64,000 nucleotides of DNA from Straminergon stramineum (Eukaryota; Streptophyta; Bryopsida; Hypnales; Calliergonaceae). The stretch spans positions 6,946,501 through 7,010,500 of the forward strand of contig OY987273.1 of assembly GCA_963920665.1 (NCBI GenBank). The letters run 5' to 3'. Under the pieces are notes generated by a model. The model had not been told where the DNA came from. It did not search any database and saw only the letters and a list, made by a program, of their open reading frames with translations. Made by a program: the position numbers and the translations under genes. This document shows positions 47,237 to 59,529 of this stretch, piece after piece (within the stretch, counting starts at the first letter, position 1; the number at the start of each line of letters is the position of its first letter).

Positions 47237-49789
47237 TGATATTTGTATTCTTGATAAAATAAAAACAAGCACTACCACAGCTAGAAGCCTCATGCTTTTC
47301 TAGACTGACTGCAATCTTCGCAGTACTGTCTTCCATGAGTAGGCTTCAAAGACGAAGCTGGTTAGCAGATAGACAAAATTTGAATGCAGTGTGGGCTAAT
47401 TTCTTCTATTTGGCAAACATACCATTTGTAGTTTCTCAATCTAGAGCATTCAAAGAAGTAGTAAAGAAGACAACCAAGTTCAAGAAGCCATACAACCTAC
47501 TATCGTACCTTGCTCTACGAATAAAATTGTTGGACCAAGCGAAGGCAAATCTTGAGGTGAAACTACATAAGAGGACTAAGGATAGTATAAGAAAATTTGG
47601 TGCAACCCTCTCTATTGATGGATGGAGCTCGGTTATAAATCTGCCATTGGTGAATGCCATGCTTGTGTCTTTCGCGGGGGAGCAATTCTTGGGATCCATG
47701 GATACAAGTGGGTTCGAAAAAAATGCAAAATATTTGGCGACTATTTTGGATGAATTCATACAGAAGGTGGGGCTAGAGAATGTGGTACAAATCACAACGA
47801 ACAATGCTCTTGTGAACCCCGCAACATGTAGAATTATAACAGAGAAGTATTCGTACATTTCTTTTCAAGGTTGCATGGTGCATGCCTTGAACTTGTTGCT
47901 AAAAGATTGGAGAAAGCAAGTGTGGATGAGGGACGTAGTGGAAAGAGCCTGCATAGTTCTTACGTTTTTCAAGAAGCAATACATGCTGCTTGCAATATTA
48001 AAGACTTACAAAAAGGACCTCAACTTGTTGATGCCAAGGGAAACAAGATTTGCCTCGAATTTCATTGCTCTTCACCATTTGTTGAAGGTAAAGGGAGCAT
48101 TCCAACAAAGCCTGATGGATCCATGTTGGGAACAATATGTGAGGACGTTGAAGGACAAGAAAACAAAAAGCCACATGAAGTCTTGAGAGACGAAGAAGAT
48201 AATAAATAGCGAGCATTTTTGGAGAGGTTGCACCAATTTTGTTGACTTGATGGGACATTGTATATGGCCTATGTGATTTAGATGCAAAGATGCCATGCAC
48301 AGGCAAGGTTTTACATATTATGAGAAAAATATGAAAACATGTGGCGGATTTAGAAAATGAACCTTTCCGCTTAAGCCTTGAACTTGCCAAACCACTTAGA
48401 GAGGTGTTCCAAGTCCAATGGGAAATGGTGGAGAGTGATCTCCATTATGCAAGAGCTCTCTTAAACCCCTACCTACTTCAAGATAAATAACTAGCCAACG
48501 ATCTTGAGGCAACCAATGCATACAAGTGTGTTCTCATGCGAATTTGTAAATGTAGGGACTATGTAGACGTTGTGAAGGAGTTCATGGCTTCTCAACATAG
48601 GGAGCCTCCTTTCTACAACATGTTGGATCCAAGTGAATAGAAATTATCAGCACATGCTTGGTGGGATTTTGGAGGCGCTTGTGGGGAGCTAATTGCTCCA
48701 ATTGCAAGGAGGATATTGGGCCAATTGGTATCCTCATCTTTATGTGAACGAAATTGGAGTAGCTATTCTTTCGTTCACAACAAATCTCGAAACTAGTTGA
48801 AAACAAAAAGAGCCATGGATTTGGTGTATGTATAGACAAATTCAAGAGTCTTGGCCGCATCCAAGGAGAAGGATGAAAAGAAGTGGTACCTTAAAAATGC
48901 ACCATTTGAAAATGTAGAATTACAAGAACCCGAGGGATCCGAGGCAGAAGACGAGAGTAGCGAAGATGAAGAAGGTGTTGATGTTGATGGAAATGAGGAA
49001 CATGGACACGAAGCAAGTAAGGACGACTTGATCTTTAATGAAGAAGAGGATATGGATGGTGACATGTACAATTTTGGAGGTGAATCATTTGAGAGAGGAA
49101 ATATGTACGATGATGACATGGGCAACAATGACTGAGACGAGTACAACTTTCCACTAGACGACAACCATTGTAGAAACGATGAAGGTGTACCTTCCATACC
49201 AAGATTTGTAGATGGAAGCGGATTTCTGAGTAGTGATAAGGTTCTAAATACAAATGAGGAGGATACAAATGTCCAAAGAGCATCTCCTATTGGGACTACA
49301 ACTACCTATGGTGGAACTTCAAAAGCACACGAAGTGATTGGAAGTGACAAGTCTTTGTCCATGGCAATGGCCCAAGTAGAAAAGAATGACGAACTAAATG
49401 ACCGGGAGCAAATGAATGTAGACAAGATGAGTGTGGAGTTTGGAAGAGGATTTGGGAGCAGAAGCGGTTGGGAACCAAGTACCTTGAACCCTGAAACAAA
49501 TGTTACAGGGAACAGTGTAGGTTCTCATTCCATAGAATGCGGAAGCCCAAACTTGCTTCACAAAGACCAAGGGACCAAAGAAAGCTTGCAAAGTTTGCAA
49601 AATCCAAAATGCAACAGTCCTCAAATAGCTCCACGCTCCCTACTTAAGAATGGGAGTATGACTTTGTTGAGTTTAGAAAATTCTCAATGTCAACCACAAG
49701 CTACCAAAATTTCGAAAAAAATGGGACGTATGGAGAATTCAAGATTAAACATTACTTCATTCACTGATAGTGAGGTAGATGAGATATAG

Positions 49790-50345
49790 GCTTCAATGCT
49801 CAAGAAGCAAGAAAACATCATATTCATTAAAATGGAAGAGTGCGGCCCTCTCAAAATAGTATTTGGCCTTCATAGGTACAATTAGTGAATTGAGTGAGCG
49901 GTAATTTAGCTTGATGATACTTAATGAATTAAATCAAAGTAGCAATTTCTATTAAAATGAGAGTCATGCAATCAATATAATGTTTTGAAAATAAGATTGT
50001 ATTGTATATGGTCAAAAATTGCACATCTTTTGCAAAGAAGTATACATAAAATGCTATATGAAATATATTAATACGGTATACATATTGCACTTGCAACCTA
50101 AATGTTGCAAGTGTAACACTCAAACATGTACACCCCACAAACAAACAAAAACTCTGAATCCTACTCAAAGTAAACTATAGTTAAACATTCATGAATCTAA
50201 ATCCCCAACCCCTCATTTATAAGAAAACAAAATAATATCCTTCACAGTAATGTGAAAGCATACTGTAGATCTATAAAAAAACAAATAACACTTCACCACA
50301 TGTAGCTAAGAACATATTCAGACCTAACTGAATTCAACCAATGCT
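49790..50345. other. Spacer between hAT and DUF7869-like copies
   Basis: No gene. ATTCAGACCTAACTGAAT (near 50318) is an inverted repeat that includes a half-site-like ACCT. It lies just 3' of the second DUF7869-like gene and may be a relic of its end. Confidence 0.3.
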
Positions 50346-50349
50346 ACAC

Positions 50350-53185
50350 TCAAGACGAAGTATATGAAGCCAAACTCTGGTTGATGATTTCAATTTGAGT
50401 AGCCAGGATCTTGAGCAAACATTGGCGAGTATCCTTTCTAATTTGAGACTTCCACGTTGCCATGAGAGCATTGGGTTCTTCCCAAATAGGTGGATCGGCT
50501 ACATCAACCTTCCAATGTAAACCTCTTTCATTGTCCCATCCTGTATAGAAGCCTTGAACATCTTGACTCCTCGATGTTGGGCAAAAATATTGAATGAGAA
50601 CACAATTTGGTTTCTCAGGATTATAGTTCGAATCAAACAACGCACTTGCAATCCAAACTGGTCAAGTATCACCATCGGCGGGTTGAATTGCAACAAAGTA
50701 GCCTTCAAAGAGATCTCGACCCACCCTAAACAACGATTGTGGGCCACCCTGCAAAGGTCCAATGTAGGCATCATCCTCTCCAAACTCTTCACGATCCTTG
50801 CCATCTTCTCCTACTTCATCCACTGGATTCACTTGAATATGAGTTGTCAGCCAGAAACAATCCCTCAAAATAGTTGAGGTACCTACTGGTTCCAATAATG
50901 CTACCTTCACATCCCACCAATAGTGGACCAAATACTCATAGCATGTTTGGTATTCCCTAGTGACATCTACATTATACAACTTCTCCTAGTATTTCTCAAA
51001 TCCAGATATCCCTTTCAAAATGTCTTCCACACCTCTCATGGGACGTTGGGGAACTAGCAAGGGCACTCCATGAGGCCACGAACTTCACCCTTCAGCATCT
51101 TCTTTCCACAACTTGATGCCTCTACCATCCTACCCTAACTAGTTATCATCAGTGCACAACAATTTGTACTTCATGACTAAACACCCCGTTGAATCTAAGT
51201 AGAACTTCACTTGTTGTAGCTTTGTATGTCCAACAAGTATCTCATCTCCATCTACGAATGAACCTGCAATAAATCCCTTGACATCAGGCACCTTTTCTAT
51301 AAGATGAGGGATAGTAGGAATGGATTCCACATCCATGAACGACTTCATGAGTGTAGGAACTGTAGGGAAGTTCTCCTTCTTTAGCAACATGCTCCATCTT
51401 CTGAACAACGCATCAATATTGTCATGTGTATGACCCACAATCATGAAGTTCACATACACTTCACGAAAGATCTTCTTTGCGACAAGTAGAGACCAAAAAC
51501 AGAAAACATATATGTTCTTGTTGTCCCCAATGGCATTGTCCATTTGCACATTCAGAATGGGTGGCAACGGAGTTGTTGGAACTAAAGTAATTGGTGGTGG
51601 AGGAAGGGACACTTTGCACATCACATCTCCCTTAAGCACTGCACAAAAAAAATTTGTCAACCCCGACCTTCCAAACAATTGCCGAGAAGAAGACTTTGGT
51701 GGCTCTTCCAAATCTCGCAATAGTTTGACCATGGAGCCAATGGTGTAGTTTAAATCGTGGGGAAATAGATCCAAGCTATAATGCGCATAACTCACATCAA
51801 CATGACCATGTGTAATCATGCCAGTCACAGACACATGCAACTTCATTAGGACATCAAGTTCTTTACTCTTGTGGGAGAAGATCGAAGAAATAGTTTTGGC
51901 ATGATCCATCTTGTCATGCATAATTGTAAGGCACTTGTGTAGAGAATTATGCGATCAATAATGATTTGTGTAGTACAACTCCTTGTGAGCACAAACAATG
52001 GCAAGATGCTTGTCCAACTTTTGCGACCATTTTAAAGTACTGTGAGACCTAGGAAAATCTCCCTTCCTTAGTTCTTGCAATTTGTCACAAATAGAGTACT
52101 AAGCCAAATTATCTCCTGGATTTTTCACCTTGTACTTTGGGAATGTGGATGATCTAATCTTGCTCAAGTTTGAAGTTGACACCTCCTTCAACCCAAAAGT
52201 AGCATTGGCTTCATTGAGTTTTTCAATTTGATCCTTCCATTAGAAGGTAAGTGGAAGAATTATGGACACAACTTAGTCCCCAAACTTGAGAGTCCGGGTA
52301 CGATGCCACATGTGATCTACCTCCTTGTCTAGAATGCACTTCAAGGTTGCGGTAGCTAGCTAAGTGTGTTTCCTTGGCTTCACCAATCGTGAATTACCAT
52401 GTGCCATTACTTCCCAACCATTATTTGAATACGTTTGGTAGTGATAGAATGTGGCGTCTAGAACCTCAGAAATATGCATCCATGCTTTCATACACACATT
52501 GATCCCCTCATCCATGACCATCCTCCTTCCTCATGAGTCCCAATGAACTTGTCTGTGCACCTCTATCTTCATGAAGGCTTTGGGCTTGAACGTTGAATTC
52601 TAGTACATGCATTCACGAAAGGCTCGAATCTTCTCCCTCGGAAATGGATGAACACAATTCTGGCTGCAACAAACTTTGTTGGGCACTGCATTGATAGATT
52701 CTTGCGTAAGGAGGTCCTTCGATTTTAGATAAGTCTCTCGAGGTGGATTTCAGATGATGCTCCTATATGGACATATAGATGATGAGAGGGTGGATTCAAC
52801 AAACTTGCTTGGATTCGATTGAAATTATCCCTAGCCTCATGGTCGTGCAAGCTTGTCCCACGGCAATGAACAAACTGAGTTGGCCATGCTATCAAAGAGT
52901 ACACTTGCTCTAGAGGGATGTCAACTTTGGAATGTATCTTTGAAATGTACACCGCAACATGAGTATCTCTGAGAGGACCATTGGCACCAAGTCCGAGTTC
53001 ACTCTGTGGCAAGTACCTCCTCCAATAATTATGCCTTCATTGTTATACAGAGTGATGCACTTTGTATTCCATAGTCGGCATGGAAGTCCTTCGCATTCTA
53101 GAATTCCCACATTCATCCCCTCAAGAGCCTAGAACTCATCATCTGATGAGTCTATGGCATCAACAGGAATAGCATTGAAGCCTAT
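50350..53185 (-). pseudogene. DUF7869-like mobile-element gene, copy 2
   Basis: Minus-strand homologue of the gene at 11.9-14.7 kb, collinear along its whole length. It begins near 53185 (VDAIDSSDDEF; no clear ATG) and ends LASYTSS at 50350. The N-terminal half has several frameshifts (53.1-52.0 kb). The C-terminal half (51921-50350) is one frame broken by TAG and TGA codons, including a TGA opposite Arg of copy 1 near 50665. Key motifs are kept with small changes: HDKMDHAKT at 51920, QMDNAIGDNKN near 51535, and GHTHDNIDALFRRW near 51430, where Gly of FGRW has become Arg. Upstream, at 53680-54320, is a palindrome array like that of copy 1. Confidence 0.8.
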
Positions 53186-53679
53186 AATTCTTATAGATCA
53201 AACAAATACAACATTGAGTTCAATTGTAGACATGAACTAAGCATCACTTGGCATCCAATAATTCTTGAAATGTCCAATTCAGATCTGCAAGACCTAAATT
53301 GCATATATTGCATACATTATCTTCAAAATATTAGTTCAGGTTATTAGGAATTGAATTGAATATATCAAAACTGAATTGAATAAAGTAAAACTATTGATTT
53401 GCATTAATACAATTTGAATTAATATTAAAAATAAAAACACTATGGAAGACATCAATTCATATTAGTCCAATTTGAATTGCAAATAAGTTCTACAAATGGA
53501 AGTCACTAACCATTCAGATCGACAAGATGTGAATTGCAACATGAAAAAGATAGAAAGCATTACTGACTCCATCCGATGAGACTTGGATTATAAACAAAAA
53601 TAAAAGAACCAAGATATTTTCATTTTTGAGATATGAGACTTGAATTGCTTTCTAGATTCACAGATTCAGAATCCATAGA

Positions 53680-54320
53680 TTCAGGTCGTACCAACCTGAA
53701 TTAAGGCTTATGTTCACAGATTGAATGCATGTCAATTCATGTTAGTAGAAGACCAATTTTAGTCAGAACTTCTACATTTGAGCATCTGTTAATTCAGGTT
53801 CATTAGTCCTGTAGTGTGTTCACTTCAACAGTTTTTGGAGATAATAATTCAGGCTGTTACAATCTGAATTACAATCCACTATTATGGAATCAAAAATCTG
53901 TCGATTTAGATTGAAAAAATGTGCATTTTGATATAGCCTATAGATTTATAACATGTCAATTTAGGTCTATATGACTTGAATTGTAGAAGAGGACTTCAGC
54001 TTCAAGATCATGAATATTTAGATTGATAAGACATGCATTGTGATTCAATCTACATATTTATGAAGTATAGATTCAGGTCGTATTGACCTAAATTGCAATA
54101 GAAGCTTCTAGATTCAAAGAGCTATTGCTTTAGTTGGTTATGATCTAAATGTCTCTCTATGTCTAGGATTTATAGGAAGTGTCAATTTAGGTCAGTACGA
54201 CTTGAAGTGATTTCTGAGTTTTGAAATTCAAATATTTATCTTTTTACGTCGATATGACCTAAATTACAATCAAGGTCCGTAGATTCATCAAACCAATGAT
54301 TCAGGTCGTATCGACCTAAA
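53680..54320. promoter_or_regulatory. Second palindrome array, AGGTCG half-sites, upstream of DUF7869-like copy 2
   Basis: Best sites are 54300-54320 (core AGGTCGTATCGACCT), 54071-54093 (AGGTCGTATTGACCT), 53680-53700 (CAGGTCGTACCAACCTG), 54186-54206, 54243-54263 and 53958-53982. Weaker ones are at 53794-53811, 53846-53870, 54018-54040 and 54129-54150. The half-site AGGTCG matches array 1, but the centre differs (TAT or TAC here, AGT or ATT there). Spacing is about 50-110 bp. The array lies about 500-1140 bp upstream of the gene's first recognisable codon. Confidence 0.75.
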
Positions 54321-54647
54321 CTGTCAAGTATCCCTTAGTCCTGTAGATCATACATTGACAAGATTGAAAGTAATTTTATTCATCTTCTATGGAAACAAAG
54401 GGGTCTAGATTTTGTGGTGACAAAATTAGAGCCCCGATCACATGAATCCCATCATCCTAAAAACAAGGAATTTAGTGGCCATTGACAAGAAAAATGTGTC
54501 AAAAGTCCTTGGAAACGCAATGAGACACATAATGAAAGACTTGTCGTGAACTTCCATCGACCTAATTTGAAATACGGAGTGAGAAGTGATATTTTAAGCA
54601 TAAGAATACTATGAACAAGGCAACCGCAAGGACAAATGAGAGAAAGT

Positions 54648-54750
54648 TGAATTACAGCACATGAAGTAGAATTGATAACCAGAATGGCAGAAATTTGAAC
54701 TACTTTCCATGAAGTGGAACTACAAACCATAATGGCGGAAATTTGAAAAA
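54648..54750. repeat. Tandem duplication of about 50 bp
   Basis: ACATGAAGTAGAATTGATAA-CCAGAATGGCAGAAATTTG is followed by CCATGAAGTGGAACTACAAA-CCATAATGGCGGAAATTTG. Non-coding. Confidence 0.6.
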
Positions 54751-54769
54751 ATTCACATAGAATGGGCAA

Positions 54770-57700
54770 AGTACTACAAAAACTTGCAAGCCTAAGACAT
54801 TTTTGTCAAGATTGATGCCTTCCAAGATTTGGAACAATGACGTGACACAACCATGAAAGCAAGTACAAGAAAGTGCAAGTAGAGGTCGACAAGATAATCG
54901 TTAATGAGAGTATAATCTCAAAAGCATGCCTAAGCTTCCAAAGGTCTTCTTGGCGGGAGGGAAGAAGGTACCAACGGAAATGAAGGAGTTTCAATTTGCA
55001 TTCTTGTTTGATGGATTCCTATGGCACTTGGCAACACTTTACAAACTAATTTTTTTTGGGGGGGGAATGCTTGGCACCTTTTTTTTTTGGAAGACTCTTT
55101 TTCATAAACAATGGAGTATTACACACCACAGATTATGAGGAAAAAAACTTTACTATTTCTTCCTATCGGAAGTCTTCAAGAATAGTGATAGGATGGGGCA
55201 TTCTATTTTTTTAGCACTTTATCCCTTCAACGATGGGCTTGTCATTGTAGAAATCACCCTTTCTAGAACCTTGTGACATCATCTACTTTAAGAAATCCAG
55301 AATACTATTTTGTAGTCAAAGTACAGTGAAAAGTCTCCCCTTTCTACACATATTTTCGGGAATTATTAATTGCACTTCTATCATATAGAGAAGGATTCTC
55401 TATAGTTCACCGCCCTAAAAAAGATTGTAACATTGTTTTTGGGTTAAATAAAGCAAATACCTTAAAAAAGACAGCTGATAAGTGTGGTTGGTGAGAGTTT
55501 AATGTATTTTCAAATCATAATCAAATTTCAAAGAATTTATATTTTTGCCATATACTAATGCATGTCTAAAATGGGACCATACTTTTTCATAATTTCATTA
55601 TTATTATTACAAACATGATTTTTAAGGGGTTTAGGGTTTAGGGGACCCGAGAGGGTGGGAGGGACATCCTCAAAACGAGGCTTTTCCTAATAGTTCCATA
55701 CAAACATTATCTGACAAGTAAAGAGCAATCCAAAGTAGTCAAGGTAGGAGCTTAGTGTACTACCAATATTTACTCAAAACATTGCTTATAAAGTATATAC
55801 CCATGTCAAAGAATTTTGCCTTAAAAACTAAATAGGCAAGATTTAAGAAGCCCGAAGATGAAACTAATTCTACTTAGTTTCTAATGACTAATTCTCACAA
55901 TTGGTAAACTCTTATATCATGTATAATCAACAATATGATTAATAGTAACCCCAAATAATTGGTCTTCAAAGTCTTGGAAAAAGCCTTATTGGTAGAATAT
56001 TGAAGGAAGTTGTGGACCTCACCTATCCCCATGAAAAACACCACACAAACATGTAGTATTAGTCATAGACAAGGTGTCTTAAGTCATACAGCAGCTTGTT
56101 ATCACTGTTCACCATCAATAAAAAACCAATCATGGCTTCAAAACAAATACACAAGACCATCTGACAAAGTCAATTTAGAGTATGGAAAACGGAAATGCAA
56201 AAGAAAAGGAACCTAAGTAGTAGCCATAATTTCCAGAGTATCCATCAGAAAAAGATCTTGAAAGGCTTGTGAGCAATCATCAGTACTTTGCGCAGATGCA
56301 AGATGTGTGACAACAAAGGTTTATATAAGCCAGCCTTAAGTTGTTGAGTTGGCTATAATTATGCGATCAAGCTTAGAAAGGAAGTAAACTAGTAGTACTA
56401 AATCAATATGGTAATTGCATGCCAAGTACTGGTTTAGAGTAGCTGTATTAAATCTCAGTTGTTATACGGTACCCCATTACCCGAGTATTACATCTATGGT
56501 AATGGGCTACATGTGCTTCACTGAGGTGTACTAAGTTAATCCAAATTATTCTCCACTAATCCAAATTAAGGTAAGTGCTAGCTATGACATTTTTACAAAT
56601 GTAAAGCTTACCTAACATATCCCTAAGCCTATTTTAATAGTTGGGCTTAGTGGGAGGGCAGGTGGGAAAAAATACATACTAACTAGAGTATTCATGTTCC
56701 ATTACTTAATATTATTAAGTACTCAAGAAATAAAAAGTACTTAAATAATATTTTATTAATAAATATTATTAGTACCCAATAATTTAGTAAAAGGTACTAA
56801 AATAACACATTAAGCAAAATCCTTCATGGATCAAAATACAATTACTTAAAATGGAAAAATAAGAGTTTCCCATATTTTTTCCACGATCCATTTTATACCT
56901 ATATCCTCCATTGTTTACTAAAGTTACATAAACTTTAAGTAAACACGATTCATAACAAAAAAGGATGGTTTAGGATTTAGGGTGTACAGTTTTTTAGGAG
57001 GGGGAAGGTGATGAAACCGAACAATGATTTGTTACCATGAACTTCTATTATTCTTTTAATGAATTCCAATGATATTATGAAAATGAAAATAATGTCTTAT
57101 TGTAGTATGTGTACGGTTTAGACTTTGTAGGAGACCTAAGTTTTCATACATTTTTAATGGTCAAACTAATAAGTACTTCTATATGTATTTTTTCTCATGC
57201 ATTTTGAAATTAGTTTACTTTATCTTGCCAAGAAATCGGGGAAGAAATGAATGAACAAGTTATCAATAATTAAAAAAATAAGGGAATTATAAAATCATTA
57301 AAGTTGAGAAGTTCTTAGTAGATGATCTGCAATGTCCTAAAACTGATTGTAAGAATTCTAAGAACAACATTTAAAAGTCATAGTTAAATGTATCAATGGC
57401 AAATTAAAGAAGTAGAGGATACATTTTTGTATGGTATTTCAAATATTGAGTATTTGAGGAAACATTAAAATTGTTTTATTCTTCTTCTGAATTGTACTAG
57501 GGATAAAATATGGATACGCAACTCCTAGATTATATGACCTTGATTATAATCAATTATAAAGCATTGTAGTCGAATTCTAAGGGATTCAATTGGTTTTAAT
57601 GTAGAAAACTCTTTACTCTTGTAGCCCTATAAAAAACTAATCCAAAAATGTAATCATATATATGAAATGAAGATACTTCAAAGGCAATAATATCATTTAA

Positions 57701-59056
57701 AAACTAAATTTGACAAGGTAAAGAATTTGAGTGGGGAAATATTTTAAGGAAGATAAAGAAGTAATGACCCCAAATAAAAAGGAGGACAACTATGTCTCAT
57801 AAAATTATAAATCTTATAATTAAAATAAAGTTTATGGCCCTAAAGAATGTAAGTGGATTCTCAATTCTTTTTTATTCCTAATGCTTTCATTCGCATTTGG
57901 AATTCATTGATACATAAATAGTTCTCAAATGTGTTTTACGTATTTTTAGAATTGATTTGAAAAACTATGTATTAGAGGATAAATAGTATTATTGAAGATG
58001 ATTGAAGATGATTTTCATTTCATGAAATTATCCAAAGTCTTTGGGTGTTCCACTCAGTCCTTATATCTATACGAGGTAAATATGACAATAATTAATGATA
58101 TGTTCAATGTTGGTTTATACATCATTCGTCACATACTATGAAAGTACTTTTAGAAAGTCATAGTAATGAAATTCCGTAGTATGCCAATAGAAAGATTTAA
58201 TGGCAAGCATAACTCTAAACCAAATTGAGTGAAAAGGACACCCTAAACTAATAGTTGCTTGCCATTGGCCGTACAATGAATGATTGAATAAAGTCTCAAT
58301 GTAAGTGGATGCTTATCCCATCATGGATGTTGGTGTACTCCAATATGGAATGCCCTTAACCATTTCAAAGTGAGCATAGTAAAGATTGAGAAGTAGATGT
58401 CATAATTTGAATTTTAAATCAAAAGGGTTGAGGTAGCCTTATTTTTTATGTAGTGAACCCTTGCAAGTAGTCGAACTTTTTTTTATGAATTCCTTATAGT
58501 CAATGCAAACCCTTGATTCCACATCATTATAAAAGAAATGCTTCCTCCAATTTCTATAAATTATAGCAAATGTGTCATGTTTTCTGATTTTCTATTTGTA
58601 TAAATAATTATTGCCTCTTTGTTTATTTTTTCCCATATATATTCTTACCAATTCCTAAACCTTAGTCAATTCAATTTGTAGTGTAGGATGAGAAAAGTTG
58701 CAAATCAAAACTTCTACCTTAATGTTATTATTTATTGGCATTGTAAACTTCTACTATGCCAACAAATAATAGCATGAAGGTACCATTGTACTTTCAACTG
58801 ACCAATTTCATTAGAGGAGTCCTTCAATTTGTATTCACATGCTTAGAAATACAAAATTGAATAAGAATTTTTTATATTAATATAAAATATAATTTTATAC
58901 TTTAGAAAATAAAATTTCTAAAAGATGTAGTATAAGTGGCAAAATATATGAAAACAAATGAACCCATAACTTTGAAATTTTTTAATTATTCAAAAGTCCT
59001 AGAAAATCAAATTGTTGGTATTCTTCTTTTCAATTACATTGTGAATAATATATGCA
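54770..59056. other. Long A+T-rich stretch, no gene recognised
   Basis: Short TTTAGGG pairs occur near 55630 and 56975. Complementary AATATTATTAAGTACT and AGTACTTAAATAATATT words near 56708-56750 could fold. Nothing else is supportable. Confidence 0.45.
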
Positions 59057-59060
59057 ATTA

Positions 59061-59528
59061 GGGTCCAAGCAAGGTAATAGGAGCCACCGGTAGACATTAG
59101 TAGGTCTCCTTAATCGGTGCTTAGTTGCTTATTTAATAGTGCTTAGGATTTTGAAAATCTTGTATAACTTACACCATGTACATCATAGAAGAGTTGAAAA
59201 ACAAAATTTGAAGTATTTCCTACTTTTTTTTAAAGGCAAGGACAATGACTACTTCTAAACCTCATCCATAATGATATAAAACCCATTTTATTTTTAAGCA
59301 CGTAAGGGCCAAAAAGGACTAGATACATGTGGTATTTTGTCCTTATTCCATTTATAAACATTCTAGAATACTATTGTATTTATAGACAAGATATATGTAT
59401 ATTGCTTGAATATAGTATTGCAATTTTTTTAGGAGAACCTACAATTTTGATACTTCAAATTTCAAATTTCAATAAAAAAAAAAGCAATGATTATGGCCAA
59501 GTTGGCTCCTACTAGCTTGCTTGGACCC
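59061..59528. mobile_element. MITE-like element with 26-bp terminal inverted repeats
   Basis: The left end is GGGTCCAAGCAAG-GTAA-TAGGAGCCA (59061-59086). The right end (59503-59528) is its inverted copy with CTAG in place of GTAA. The flanking 4 bp are ATTA at 59057-59060 and ATTA at 59529-59532, a candidate target duplication. Length is 468 bp and no transposase is present. The 62-codon frame inside (59327-59515) shows no domain. TIRs beginning GGG together with TTA within the duplication recall PIF/Harbinger-type MITEs, but a 4-bp duplication does not fit that superfamily exactly. Confidence 0.7.
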
Positions 59529-59529
59529 A

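Larger units (their letters stand above)
46310..49789 (+). pseudogene. hAT-superfamily transposase pseudogene (BED-DUF659-dimerisation)
   Basis: Exon 1 (46310 to about 46725) encodes a BED-type zinc finger: VQCKACDFVFTNQKC followed by HL. After an intron-like gap with TA repeats, 47335-48186 encodes the DUF659/hAT catalytic region (LSIDGWSSVINLPLVN near 47610, then CMVHALNLLLKDW near 47873). A frame change near 48180 leads to the C-terminal dimerisation region: AWWDFGGACGELIAPIARR, LCERNWSSYSFVHNKSRN (48740-48790) and KTKRAMDLVYV. An acidic tail in one frame continues to TAG 49787, passing a TGA at 49133. Stops include TAG 46616, TAA near 48489, TAG near 48638, TAG near 48795 and TAG near 48833. 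The domain order is diagnostic. Terminal inverted repeats and the 8-bp duplication were not found. Confidence 0.85.
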
